DNA of 64,000 nucleotides from Phascolarctos cinereus (lineage: Eukaryota; Chordata; Mammalia; Diprotodontia; Phascolarctidae): the NCBI RefSeq assembly GCF_002099425.1, contig NW_018343953.1:11568001-11632000 (forward strand). Reading direction: 5' to 3'. The notes beneath the pieces were generated by a model. It had not been told where the DNA came from and did not search any database. It saw nothing but the letters and a program-made list of their open reading frames with translations. Below, one piece after another: positions 1 through 13,389 of this stretch (position 1 is the first letter of the stretch; each line of letters begins with the position of its first letter). Made by a program: the position numbers and the translations under genes.

Positions 1-1015
1 TATATGATATGTCCCATTAATCAATTTTTCTATTTTTAAACCAAATAATTTTATGACTACTGCTTTGCAACACGTTTGAGAAATGGCACATTAGACTCTT
101 TTTTTTTTCATTATTTTCCTTGAGATTCTACATCAGACAATTTCATCCAGATGAATTTCATTATAATTTTTTTTCTAGCTCTATAAAGTAACCTTTTGGT
201 AATTTGATTGGTGTGGGCAAGAAATAAATAATTTGGCTAGTATTATCATTTTTATTATATTGGCATAGTCCAAGCATGAGCAATTAGCATACCTCCAATT
301 TAAAAAATCTGTATTTCTGTAAAGATATTTACATTTTATCTATGTAGATGTCATATTTATGTATATTATATTATATTTATAATTCTTTTATAATTGTATT
401 CTTATAATTCCTTTGCAAGGTATTTTATGTATTTTGTAGTTATTTTAAATAGAATTTCTTTATTTCTGATGGGTGTTTTTTTCTTAATATACAGAAAGGC
501 TGATGATTTATGTGGATTTGCTTTATATCCTGATATTTTGTTGGAATTACTGTTTCAATTAATTTTAATGGAATTTTTAGTATTGTCTAAGTAGAATATC
601 ATATCACCTATAGAAAATGATCATTTTTTTTCTCTTTTCCTGTGCTTGTTCCCTTAGTTGTTTTTCTTTTCATTACCTTAGCCAATGTTTCTAGAACTGT
701 ATGAAATAATAACAGTGATAATGAACATCATTACTTTAGTCCTGATATTATTGGAAAGGCTTCCAGAGTTTCTCCATTATAGAAAATGCTGGTTCTTTGT
801 TTTAATTATATAGTATTTACCATATTAAAGAAAGGTCCCATTATTCATATGTTTTAAATTTTTAAAAATGTAAGTGGGTATGTATTTTGGCAAACAATTT
901 TTCTTCATTTTTATTAATATGTTTTGTTAGGTTTATAGTTTTTAAAATTCTCCAATTCTACATCTCTGATAAATTCCCAACCTTCTCATAGCAATAATCT
1001 TTTCAATATGTGCTT
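1..1015 (-). mobile_element. L1 LINE, ORF2 fragment, antisense (cut by window edge)
   Basis: The plus strand here reads as the complement of the marsupial L1 ORF2 found at 21.6-22.7 kb. The blocks come in reverse order. The segment around 170-300 pairs with the part of that copy that begins 'ttgctcatgg' near 22,413. The segment around 480-620 pairs with the RT active-site region. The segment around 910-1010 pairs with the stretch just before RT motif A. Divergence is high and no useful reading frame remains, so this is an old copy. It runs off the left edge, so its 3' end is not seen. Confidence 0.8.
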
Positions 1016-1650
1016 AGGATTCAGTTTTGTGGTAGGATGTTCTCTGGTAAATACATCCCACATGGTTCAAGCCCACATCTCAGTGTGAAACTAGGGATTT
1101 CTAAAGGTAACTGGGGTCTAAGGATTCAGTTTTTGCCATTCCAACAGAAACCTAAACAAAAAGCAACATAGAGTTAATACATAAATGGAACAGAAAGGAA
1201 TAAAATTTTTTTTCAACAGCCACAAATGAATACGTTCTCATTTTCCTTCTCCTCAACATAGCTTCAAGAAAAAGCTTTAGTCCTCCATGCTGCCTAAAAC
1301 CTGATGAAAACAGTGCAAATTTTAGTTTCCATGAGCTACTTACAGATCTTGGCGATTGCTCTACTCCCACCTGCAACTACATGTCACCGTATCTCTGTTG
1401 CTTCACCTTCTTAAAGTCAGTAGCCTACCCCAAAGTCAGCTTCTATGTCTACTTGGGTTCATCACTGAACCTTTGGCAATTTGTGCAGTAGTCTTTTCCC
1501 CTAGGTAGTCCTTGGCTTTGTTTCTAGTTGACTCTATGAATTGGAACTCTTGCTGTCTCCATCATATAGCCTTGATTTTGATTCTATCAATATCTCCACC
1601 GTGACAAAATCACTGTTACAGTGCCCTGTGAAAATTCGGTCTTGGCTCCC
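1016..1650. other. unassigned sequence
   Basis: I recognise neither a gene nor a repeat family here. The short frames on both strands show no domain-like composition. Confidence 0.5.
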
Positions 1651-1908
1651 TTATTGTTTGTCCTTCATTCTCGAAGAGGACCATGCCATCAGGGAGGTGA
1701 TGCTATACCTTACAAGTGAAATGGATTTGCATGAGGGAGGGCTGTGCAAAGCCACCAGCCTGACTTTCTCCTCTGGAGCCATCTGGGTCTAGTGGTGAGA
1801 CACAGATTAGGTAAACTGGAGATGACCCAGGATGCAGTGGGAGACCTTGCCTTTTTTAAGCTAAGGTCTTTAACAGGTGTCAGTTTGATTGAGGCAATGG
1901 CCATTCAG
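1651..1908 (-). mobile_element. RTE-tailed SINE
   Basis: This copy lies in reverse orientation. Its 3' end, seen at 1654-1683 on the plus strand as 'gtccttcattctcgaagagg' plus flank, is the complement of the 3' terminus of the RTE LINE at about 7605-7637. That is the usual sign that a SINE borrows the reverse transcriptase of that LINE. The body includes a block on ctggagatgacccagg and ends near 1906 before a C/A-rich run. It fits the RTESINE class of marsupials. The exact subfamily name is not certain. Confidence 0.75.
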
Positions 1909-2251
1909 TGATTAAGGCTAGGTAAGAAATAAGGCAGAGAATAGCCTCTTTTACTTAGCCCCCCCCAAAAAAAATCAGTCTGGGAGGGGAAGACTAACAG
2001 GGTTTCTGGCCAAGACAGAAACCATTGTATTTACATTCACTATGAACGTTTAGAATCCAAATAAGGTAAAACCTCAGGGAAAAAATTGTCCTAGTCACAG
2101 AGACCAGAGAAGTACTTGGTACTAAATGAAAAAGTGACTGGTACAGAATGAAAAGCATAGAGAGAAAAACGGTAATGAAAATTGACACCTTAGAACAGAT
2201 AGTGAAAAACCTTTCCTCAGGAACCACCTACCCTGAAAATTACAATCAGAC

Positions 2252-2454
2252 CATGGGTGGGGAACCTGCAAATTCAAGGCCACAGGTGGCCTGGTAGGTC
2301 CTTGGGTATGGCCTTTTGACTGAGTTCAAGTTTTACAGAACAAATCCTTTTATTAAGGAGATTTGTTTTATGAAGTTTGGATTTAGTCAAAGGGCTGCAC
2401 TTGAGGATCTAGAAGGCCACATACAGCGTTGGGGTCACAGGTTCCTCACCCCTG
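2252..2454. mobile_element. palindromic hAT-type MITE, copy A
   Basis: The two halves are inverted copies of each other: 'catgggtggggaacctg' at the left end pairs with 'ggttcctcacccctg' at the right, and the pairing continues to the centre near 2,360. The flanks carry an 8-bp target duplication, aatcagac (2,244-2,251) and gaccagac (2,455-2,462), matching at 6 of 8 positions. An 8-bp duplication and CAGGGG-type ends fit the hAT superfamily. There is no coding capacity. It sits inside the ORF1 part of L1 copy 1 and is therefore younger than that L1. Confidence 0.85.
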
Positions 2455-3891
2455 GACCAGACAGGAATCAATGACTCAACAATACAAGAAATATCAAAAC
2501 AAAGCCAAAAGACTGGGCGAAAAAAGAAGAAATTTTAAGAAATACATTATCAAAAATAACTACCCTGGAAGACGGGTGAATAAGAAACAATATAAGAATT
2601 ATCAAGCTATCTGAAAATTGTGATCAGAAAAGTATGGATACTATATATCAGGAAATTATAAATAAAATTTACGCAGAAGTCTTATGCCCAGAATGTAATG
2701 TGAAGATAGAATCAACTGGTCACCTCCAGAAAGAAACTTCAACATGAAAACTCCCAGGAACATCATAGCCAAATTCCAGAAATTTCATGTCAGAACCAAA
2801 ATATTACAAGCAGTCCAAAAGAAGGTTAAATATCTAGAAACCACAAGAAGCATTATACAAGACTTAGCAGCTGTATACATAAAGAACAAATCAGAATGTA
2901 ATATTCTAAAAAGGCATATTTTGCCTTTTAGGTTCAAAATAAAAGATATCTATCTAACAAAATTAACTATAATTCTACAGGGAAAAACATAGACCTTTAG
3001 TGGAATATAGGATTTCCAAGCATTCCTGATAAAAAAGACAAAAAAACTAAGTAGATATTTAAGAATGAAAATGCAGAAACATAGATGCCAAGAGAAATCT
3101 TGAAAAGTACACACGTTTGTATAATTGAAAGGGAATAAGTGGGGATGAATTGTTTATATGTTAACAGAGGAATAAGAAACAAATATTTTCTCAGAATGCT
3201 AATATATTTAAGGGTCATAGAGGAAGTTAAAATGAAATAGGGTTAAAAGGAGAATTGTTCTATTTTAATCTTTTTAGGAGAAGACAAAAATAGGAGGCCC
3301 TAGGGAGGAAACAATGAAGAAGGGGAGAAAAATCATTATTGCATAATAGAGAAGCATAAGAGGAGTTTATGGCCATCTAGGAAGAGGTGAGAGATTGAGT
3401 ATCCTGTGAACCTCACTCTCATCTGAACTGGTTGAATGAAGATTGAACATAATTATAAACAGACATACAAACACATACATAGGCATACTGTACACATATA
3501 TTACATACATTCCCATATAGAAATACATTAAATTTAAAAGGGAAATGGGAGGGAGAAAGGCAAGGGAGTATAGAGAGGTCTAAGAAGGAAGGAATAGTCA
3601 TAAATGAAAGAAATTAGAATGCTCTAAGGAATAGTGTGAAGGGACCATTAAAAAGAAGAGAATAAAGAATAAAAATCCAAAATCAAGAGGAGGACAAGAG
3701 AAAAAAGAGAGGAGACAAGCTGTTTCATTTACATGATTACTTATAAGATAAGACAGACAAATTCCCTCCCTTATCCCTTATTTATGTGTAAAGTGGGAGG
3801 TAGGAGTAAAGAGATGAAAGAGTACAAAAGGAGAAGATGAAGGGAAATACCCAACAAATAGCCATAAGTGTGAATGTGACTAAGCAGAACT

Positions 3892-4112
<221 letters not shown>

Positions 4113-4380
4113 TAAAACAGAAAAGATGGCAGATGGATAAGAAAGCAGAATCTGATAATTTGTTGTTTATCAAGAAAAACACATCTGGAACACAAAAATT
4201 CATACAGAATTTAACTCTGTGAAATGTTTTAAATGAGAGGATAGAGCATCAGCTGCACTAAAAAATCAGAGATGGCAATCATGAGTTCACATAAGGCTGC
4301 AGTAATATAGATAAGATAAAAAGAGATAAGCTGAGAAATCATATTATTGTTAGAGGCATTATAGATAAGTTAATACCAAA

Positions 4381-4440
4381 TACATATATATATACATATA
4401 TATATACATATATATATATGCATATATATCACACATATCC
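4381..4440. repeat. (TA)n/(CATA)n microsatellite
   Basis: An A/T and CATA run interrupts the endonuclease part of L1 copy 1. Confidence 0.9.
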
Positions 4441-6003
4441 TTAATAATATAGCATCTAAATACTTAAGGGAAAAGTTAATTGAATTGTTGACTTGAAGGG
4501 AGAAACAGCTACCAAAATTATAATAGTGAGGGACCTTACACCTCCCCCACTTTAGATCTAAACAGATCAAATCAAAAGCTAAACAGGAAAGAAGTTAAGA
4601 GCCTAAATAGAATTTTAGAAAAGTTAGATATTATAGATCAGAAAGTAATTTATATTTTCTCAGCTGTATATGGCATTTACAAATATTGGGGCATAAAGGC
4701 TCCACCAAAAAAAAAAGGATAGAAAAGAAGTACTAAATATATCAAACATCATTTATTTATCATAATGCAATAAAATTATATTTGATAAAAGGCCATTAAA
4801 GAAAGAACTTAAAACTAACTGGAAATTAAATAACATATTTCAAATGAATCTGTGAGTCAAAGAATAAATTATGCTAACAATAGAAAATGTCATCAAAGAA
4901 AATGACAATAAACGGTCAAAATAACAAAACTTATTGCATGTAGGTAAAGCAATTCTATGAGGAAAATTTATGCCTTTAAATGATTTCAGTAACAAAAAAG
5001 AGAAAGAACAAGTCAGTGAATTGGGAATACAATTAAAAAATAATTTGAACAACAGAATAAAAAAAACCCCAACTAAATAACAAGTAGAAATGATTAATGT
5101 TAAAGAAGAGATTAGATAAACTATTGGCTAATTTGATTAAAAAGAAGACGAAAACCTATTTACCAATATAAAAAATGCAAAGGGTAAATGCACAACCAAT
5201 AAAAGACGAAATTAAAGAACTCATTAGGAGCCATTTTACCAAACTTTATGCCAATAAAACTGACAATCTACATGAAATGGATGAATATTTACAAAAATAT
5301 AAATCACACAGATTACAAGAGGGAGTAGAATACTTGAATCAACCAACCTTGGAAAAAGAAATTGACTAAATCATAAGTGAGTTCCCTAAGGGAAAAAAAA
5401 AAAGACCAGTTAGATTTACAAGTGATTTCTACCAAACATTTAAAGTACAATTCATTATAAACTATATAACTATATGAAAAAAATAGATAAATTAGTCTTA
5501 TTGCATTTCTTCTATGACATAAATATGGTTTGCATATGTAAACTAGGGAAAGCAGAAACAAAGCAGTAAAAATCCTACAAATTCCTAAAAATAAAAATTT
5601 CCCTGATATGAAAATTGTAAATAAAAGACTATCAAGGAAACTACAGCATTATATCACAAAGAACATACACTATAACCAGAGGCATTTACACTATAAATGC
5701 AGGGCTGGTCCAATATTAGGAAAACTATTAGCATAATTGACCATATTAATAATAAAAACAATGAAAATGATATGATTCTATTAATAGATGCAAAAGTTTT
5801 TTGGACAAAATACACATATTCCTATTAAAAACACTAGAAATATAGGAATAAACAGAGATTTTTAAAAAATTATGAGTAGTATCTGTTCAAAACCATAAGC
5901 AAGCATTATCTATAATAGGGATGAATGAACCCTTTCCAATAAGATCAGGGGTGAAGCAAGGATTCCATTATCACCATTATTATTCAATATTGTATTAGGG
6001 ATG

Positions 6004-7641
6004 CCTTCAACAAGGATCAAAATGTCATCAAAGTCATCTATTGCACTGAAAACTTGAAAAGCTTACAAGCCAAGGCTAAAATGGAGAGAGAGTTGTTGCA
6101 TGACCTTTTGTTCACAAATAATTGTGCACTCAGTCCATCCTCTGAGGTTGAGATGTAACCAACTATGAATCGATCCTCTGCTATTTGTGCTAATTTTGGC
6201 CTAAAAATGAACACCAAGAAAACAGAGGTTCTCTATCAGCCATCCATGTGTGGAACCTTTGGTTACAGCAAATGGAAAAATTTTGAATGTTGTGGACAAG
6301 TTCACTTACTTGGCAGTATACTTTTTAAAAAATTTAATTAATTAATTTGTTTTTAGTTTTCAACATTCACTTTTATAAGATTTTGAGTTCTAAAATTTCC
6401 CCCTCCCTTCCCCCTCTCCCCAAGATGGCATGCAACCTGATATAGGTTACACATACAATCATATTAAACATATATCACATTAGTTATGGTGTAAAAGAAG
6501 AATCAGAACAAAAGGGAAAAACCATGACAAAGAAAAAACAACAGAAGAAGAGAAAATAGTGTGCTTTGATCTGCATTTAGACTCCATAGTTTTTTCTCTG
6601 GATGTGGATAGCATTTTCCATCGTGAGTCTTTTGGAATTGTCTTAAATCATTGCATCGCTAAGAAGAGTTAAGTCGATCAAAGTAGGTCATCGCATAATG
6701 TTGCTGTTACTATGTACAATGTTCTCCTAGTTCCATTCACTTCACTCAGCATCAGTCTGTGTAAGTCTTTCCAGGTTTTTCCAGCTCATCATTTCTTATA
6801 GAACAACACTATTCCATTACATTCATATACCACAACTTGTTCAGCCATTTCCTAATTGATAGGCACCTCCTCAATTTCCAATTCTTTTGGCAGTACAATA
6901 TTCAGGGATGGACACATAAATGATGAGGTTGACGCAGGAATTGCCAGAGCTAGCTCATTGTTGGGGAGGCTCCAAAGGAAAGTGCAGGAGAGAAGAAATA
7001 TTAGACTACCTACCAAACTGAAGGGCTACAGAACCACTGTGGTGATTTCATTGTTGTATTCCTATATACCAGTGCCATGCCAGGAAACTGAATCTCTTCC
7101 ATTTGAATTGTTTTAGAAAGGTTTTGAAGATTACCTGGCAAGATAAACTACCAGACACTGAGGTCCTTTCTTGAGCTAAATTGCCAGGCAATCAAACTCT
7201 ATTGCAGAGAATGTAACTCCAATGGGCTGGTCACATTGTTCAAATGCCAAAATTGTCTAAAAGACTATTTTACAGAAAACTCACACAAGACAAGCACTCA
7301 CATGGTGGTCAGAAGAAGTGGCACAAGGACACTCTCAAGATCTCTCTGAAGAACTTTGGAATTCCTTGTGAGATGTGGAAAACACTAGCACAGGACTTCC
7401 CACTATGACATGTCCACATCAAAGAAAGCACTGTGCTCTATTAGCAAAGCAGAATTGCAGTACATCAAAGGAAATGTGACATAGACAAATTTGGAGCATC
7501 TCCACTCCAAATGTTCTTGTGGACTATTTGTGCTTGACCTGTGGTAGGGTTTTCCAAGCTCATATTGATCTGATAGCGCCTTAAACCCAACATAGTGATG
7601 ACATTTTCATCCTCTTTGAGAATGAAGGACAACAACCAACC
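6004..7641 (+). mobile_element. RTE-clade LINE, 3' portion
   Basis: Non-L1 reverse-transcriptase debris. The first part reads LLHDLLFTNNCALSPSSEVE, where a FADD-type centre would lie. It is followed by NTKKTEVLYQPS and, beyond an inserted L1 piece, by FGSTIFRDGHINDEVDAGIA. This order (active site, then TKKTEV, then LGS, then IARAS) is typical of RTE/BovB-like LINEs. The 3' end carries the RTE terminus with 'gagaatgaaggacaacaacc'. It interrupts L1 copy 1 in the RT domain, between the motif-B block and the active-site block. A short likely duplication flanks it: agggatg at 5,997-6,003 and agagatg at 7,642-7,648. It is 5'-truncated and inactive. Confidence 0.8.
6321..6886 (-). mobile_element. 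L1 LINE 3' end, antisense, inside the RTE
   Basis: This is the complement of an L1 3' UTR with A-rich tail, then part of the ORF2 C-terminus. It matches the copy at 32.9-34.5 kb along its whole length, including 'aagatggcatgcaa'. A target duplication flanks it: ttggcagtata (6,310-6,320) and ttggcagtaca (6,887-6,897). The interrupted RTE codons resume directly after it. It is 5'-truncated at about 566 bp. Confidence 0.9.
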
Positions 7642-9688
7642 AGAGATGTTAACTATAGCAATAAAATAAGAACAAGAAATTGGAGGAATAAGCACAGGCA
7701 ATGAGAAAACAAAACTCACTTTTTTTTTTTGCAAATGACATGATGGTATACTTAGAAAATCTTAGGGAATCAACTAAAAAAACTAGTCAAAACAATTAAC
7801 AACTTTAGCTAAGTTTCAGGATGTAAAATCAGTGCACAGAAATCGGGAGCGGGTCTACATATTACCAATGAAACACAGCTGAAAGAGATAGAAAGAGGAT
7901 TCTATTTCAGATAACTACAGACAATATAAAATATGTCAGAGTCTACCTGCAAAGACAAACTCAAGGACTATATGAACACAATTACAAAACACTTTTCATA
8001 CAAATAAAGGCAGATTTGAACTTTTGGTGAAATATTCATTGCTCATGGATAGGCAAAGCCAATACAATAAAAATGAAAATACTACTTAATTTACTTATGC
8101 AGTGCCATACCAATCAAACTACCAAAGAAAAGTATGTAGAAAAAAATGAAAATCATATATAGCAACTAAAGGTCAAGAATATTAAGGGAATCAATAGGAA
8201 AAAAAGTGAAGGCTAAGGGCCTAGCAGTACCACATCTAAACCTATATTACAAAGCAGTAATCATCAAAACAATCTAGTACTGAATAAGAAATAGAGTGGT
8301 TGATCAATTGAACAAATCAAGCACATAATATACAGAAATAAATTTGCATAGTAACCTAATGTTTGATAAATCTGAAGATTCAAGCTTTTGGGCTAAGAAC
8401 TCACTATTCAACAAAAACCACTCAGAAAACTAGAAAGCATTTTGGCAGAAATTAGGCATAGACCAACATCTCACACTGTATACCAAGATAAGCTCAAAAT
8501 AGGTATATGATTTAGACATAAAGGATGATATAATAAACAACTTAGATAAGCTTTGAATAAATTACCTGTCAGATTAATGAATAAAGGAAGAGTTTATAAC
8601 AAAATAAGAGAATAGAGAGGATCATGGGAGGTAAAATGGATAATTTTGACTACATTAAACTGAAAAAAGTTTTGAACAAATAAAACAAATGTAACCAAAA
8701 TTAGAAAGAAAGCAGTGAACTGGGGGAAAATATGTTTCTCTTAATTAAAGTCTCATTTCTCAAATACATATGGAACTGTGCCAAATTTATAAAAATAAGA
8801 GCCATTCTCCAATTGATAAATGGGTGAAGGTTATGAACAGGCAGTTTTCAGAGGAAGAAATCAAGTATATCAATAGTTACATGAAAAATCCTCTAAACCA
8901 CTAATGATTAGGAAACAGCAAATTAAAACTGATTTAGGACCTCACACCCATAATATTGGCTAACATGGCAGAGAAAGGAAAATGACAAATGATAGGTACA
9001 TTAATGTTTTATTGTGGAGCTGTGAACTAGTCCAAATATTCTGGGGAACAATTTGGAACTATGCCCAAAGGGCTAAAAAAAAAAAAAGGTGCATACCCTT
9101 TGACCCAGCAATACAACTACTAGATCAATACCCCTAAAGAGATCAAAGAAAAAGGAGAAAAGACTTCTATGTATAGAAATATTTATAGTACATCTTTTGA
9201 TGGTGGCAAAGAATTAGAAACCGAAGTATCCATTAATTGGGGAGTGGCTGAACAAATTATGGTATATAATTGTGATGGAATACTATTGTGTGGCAAGAAA
9301 TGATGAAGTGGATGGTTTCAGAAAACCAGGGAAGACTAGTATGAACTGATGCAAAGTAAAGTAGAACCAAGAGAACCATTTACACAACAACAGCAGCATT
9401 GTAGCAATAATCAACTGTGAAAGACCTAGCATCTCTGATCGATCCATCATAGTTCCAAAGGACTTCTGATGACAAATACTATTTCCTTCCAGAGAGAAAA
9501 CTGATTGCAGACTGAAGCATATTTTTTCTCTTTATTTTTCTTGCATTTTTTTATACAACATGGCCAAAGTGGAAATACATTTTGCATGATTCATAGATAA
9601 AACTGATATTGTATTTCTTGTCTTCTTAATGGGTGAGGATGTGGAAGTAGAGAATTTGGAACTGAAAAATTAAAATTAAAAAATAAAG

Positions 9689-11415
9689 AAGATATTGAAA
9701 CATTGAAAGTAAATAACTATCAAATTGATAAATGAAAACAAAAGCATTTTTAAACTAATAAAATAAACAGGTAAGCTTATTATGATAAAGACAGAGGAAA
9801 ACCAAACTAAAAATGGAACCCAAATTTAAAATGAAAAAGGAGAACTTGCAACAAGTGAGAAAAGAGCTATTTTGATCAATTATATGTTTAACAAATTTAA
9901 TAACAGAAAATTATGACTACTCATAAAAATCAAAATAGCCAATTTAACAAAAGAAGAAATAAACTATTTAATAACCCAATATCAGAAAAAGAAATTGAAT
10001 AAGCTATTCATATACTGCCAAAGTAAAAACAAACAAAAACTAAAACACTTCCAGAAGCTGTTGGATTCATGGGTGAATTCTATAAAATATTCAAAGAACA
10101 ATTTATTCCAATACTACATAAATTGTACTAACAAGAGAATGAGGAATCCTTCCAATCTTTTCCTATAATACAAATATCATCTTGATATCTGAACCAGGAA
10201 AAGAGAAAGAAGAAAAAGTAAATACTCCAGACCAAGATCCCTAGTGAATATTGAAGCAAATTGAAATGAAATATTAGCAAGAAAGCTACTACAACAATTT
10301 GCTAGAAAGATTATAAACTATGCCATATTGGGTTTATACCTATGATTCAAGATTGGTTCTACATGACAATAAATATAATATGCCATGTTAATAATATCAA
10401 TAATAAAAATCATATGATTATATCAAAAGCTACTGAAAAGGCTTTAAACAAAATCTAATACTACTTCACATCAGTAAAATAGAAAGCATAGGAATAAGTG
10501 GATATTCCTTAATATATAAAATTATTTTTATCTAAAACTAAGAGCAAACATTATATTTAGAAAAGTTAGAGGCCTTTCCAATAAGATCAGGGATAAAGTA
10601 AGGATTCCATTAACACTCGTCTTATTAATACAGTACTAGAAATGCTAGCTATAGCAGCAAGACAAGAAAAAGCATAGGCAAAGAGAAAACAAAATTATTA
10701 CAGTGTGGTATTGGTAGAGATGTAATTTGGTCTAGCCATCCTGGAAAGTAATTTGTATCTATGCCCAGAAAGGCACCAAACCGTGTTTACTTTTTTACTT
10801 ATCTGTACCATTGCTAGGTCTCAACCCAAATAAATTAAAGAAAGAAGAAAAGTATCTGCACACATAAAAATATTTATAGCAGTCCTTTTCATGATATCAT
10901 AAACTTGGAAACTAAGGGGTTGTCTTCCTGTTGGTGAATGACTAAACAAATTGTGGTATATGTATGTAAGGGATTATTATTGTGCCATAAGAAATTATGT
11001 AAAAGACAAATCTCAGAGGAAATTGGGAAGACCTTTATTATATAATGCAGAGTGAAATAAAGAGGACTAGAAGTATAATTTATACAAGACTAACAACATT
11101 ATAGAGTAAAATAACTTTGAAAGGCTTCACAGTTCTGATCAACACAAGGATTATCCATTAATCCAAAAGAATGAAGATGAAATATGCCTCACCTACTGAA
11201 GAGAAGTGATTGACTTAAAATGTAGACTGAGTCACAACATTTTCTGGCATACTAGCATGGAAATGCTTTGTCAGACATGTAGATATATGTATTAAAGGAT
11301 TTTTAAAAACTTTTTCTTTTTTAATTTACTTAGTGGGGGTGGGGGTAGCAAGAGAGACAGGTCATTCTTTAAAAAGACATATTACTTGAAAAAATAAAAA
11401 CAATAATACAAAAAA
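9689..11415 (+). mobile_element. L1 LINE copy 2, 5'-truncated with internal deletion
   Basis: It starts inside ORF2 before the RT domain and shows the block for 'LISEKEIE' near 9,970-10,000 as a degenerate form. RT debris runs to about 10,695 ('gcaaagagaaaacaaaatta'). The sequence then jumps straight to the C-terminal block that matches 23.15 kb in copy 3, so roughly 1.0 kb is missing. It ends in a 3' UTR with an A-rich tail near 11,415. Many stops are present and it is inactive. It directly abuts the tail of L1 copy 1. Confidence 0.8.
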
Positions 11416-12290
11416 AAAGAAAACTGAGTGGAGAAAAATAATCTAGAAATCACATAATTTTTATCAAATATATAAAGAGGAAATTAAATAGATAAATGTA
11501 GGTGTGTATACATACATATATACACACATACACATATATATGTATATGAGAGAGAGCATTCAATACCATGTGATGGCTGCTTCCATTTTTCCTTTGTCTG
11601 TTTACCCCTAACTCTTTGAAATTTGGCTTCTACATCCACCATTCTACATCCAATGAAATTTAATGCTCCAAGATCATCCATGTCTTACTGCTTTTAGGAA
11701 AGGGCTGGTTTTCTGTAGGATAGTTTCTGTAACACCAGAAAAGGTCTCCAGCCCACAACATTATTTTCCTCATCCAGCCTTCTGACTTCTCAAATTCCAT
11801 GATTCATACCTTTGTGTGTTAAGATGCAAACACCCATCAGCAAATTTATACATTAAGGTGAGTAAATTTCTCAAATCCTCTACTGAAAGAAGTCTTGGTA
11901 GTGGGAAGAGTAGAGAGAGTCTGAGGTTCAGCATCTAGTGCATCAACCTTCAAGTGATACATAAATGTGAGTGATTATTATCATTATTAGTATTATTGTG
12001 GAGCAAGGAAAAGGATCACCATGGAGAGGCTCTTTAAGAAGATGATTACAGTGTATAGAACTACTCTTATAAATAATTTAATTCATCTGTCTAACCAAAT
12101 TCTTTCTTAATGCAGTACAAACCCATTTCCTCTTGTTCAGTCTCCTTCATAATAGTCCATATTTTATCTGAAAGCAATTATTAAATAATTCCTGAGTTTT
12201 CTTGTTTCTGTTTTTTAAATCTTCTCCTTCAGCTTTTTTGTGCTTTTATACACACTTTAATTCCCTTGCAGGTTCTATTTCCTGTGCCTC
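11416..12290. other. mostly unassigned; weak L2-like patch
   Basis: A short TA/CA run lies at about 11,495-11,548. The stretch 11,580-11,690 resembles L2 ORF2 (an 'accattctacatccaatgaaa' type block). The remainder is A+T-rich and unassigned. Confidence 0.4.
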
Positions 12291-12295
12291 TATCA

Positions 12296-12830
12296 CCCTC
12301 CCTTTTCTTCAACCTGCTTAAATCCTACCCATTTTTTTAAAGCTTAACTCAAATACTACTTCCTCCATGAAACTTTTCCTGTTACTCCACAAGTCAGCAA
12401 TGATTTTTCCCCCTTAGAACCTCACAGAACACTTCATTTATACCTTTTGTATATATTTATAATACAATATTAGGTATACATTTTAGTTATTTTTGTATGT
12501 ACCATATCTTCCAAATATATTAAAATTAATAAGGGAAAAGACCACATCTTATTTAACCTTTGTTATCTACTTCAGTTATAGAGAGTGAAGAATAGCCAAT
12601 GGATAAACTATATACTCCACTTGGATCCAACTAATATCAAGAGAACAGGAGAAAGGGCCCAAATGTATACCAAATTTATAAAAGGACATAGATAAACTTC
12701 AAAAGGAGTAAGGCCAAATCTGCATCTTGTGCAATTACATACCCATTGGAATTTTGGAATATTTCCACAAACACAGAGCTTAATGCTTTACTTTCAGTAG
12801 ATGCTTAATAAATGCTGAATGAAGTACTCA
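12296..12830 (+). mobile_element. L2 LINE 3' end remnant
   Basis: A block around 'cttaactcaaatactacttc' and 'cctccatgaaacttttcctg' matches the well-known L2 3' region (AAxCTCAAxTxCCxCCTCC then GAAxCCTTCC). A second L2-end motif, 'gatgcttaataaatgctgaa', lies near 12,800. It is old and non-coding. Confidence 0.6.
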
Positions 12831-13133
12831 ATGAATACTAGATAGACAGGGAGCACCACCTCTGGACTATTCACCCTACATGCACTCATAGATTGGGTCC
12901 CCAGAATGCAGCTGCTATCTTAAGTTCAAGAAGTATGAGGTACGTACCTGTTACTAAAAATATCTCATGAGTCCCCACCAATGTGCACCCAAAATTATCC
13001 AGTAGATACAATTAGCTCTTAACAAAGGCTCTTATTAAAGTGGCATAATAAGAATAGTAGCTATGAAACTTTCCCCCCTCCCCCTCCATAAACCAGGAAC
13101 TCACTCTCCCAAACATTATATAAATAAATAAAA

Positions 13134-13213
13134 TTACATACACACACGCACACACGTATATATATACACACACATACATGCGTGTATGTGTGTATATATG
13201 TATGTGTGTATAC

Positions 13214-13273
<60 letters not shown>
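13134..13273. repeat. (CA)n/(TA)n/(GA)n compound microsatellite
   Basis: Runs of CA, TGTA, about 20 TA units and then GAGA. The long frames seen across it come from its low complexity only. Confidence 0.95.
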
Positions 13274-13389
13274 ATCCATGAGAAATTTGGTTAAAAACTA
13301 AAATTACAATAGTGAGGAATATGTGCAGGGAATGAGTGCATGCAAGGAAACTCATAATACAGGGCATCCAATTCTTATTTCTCTTCAGG

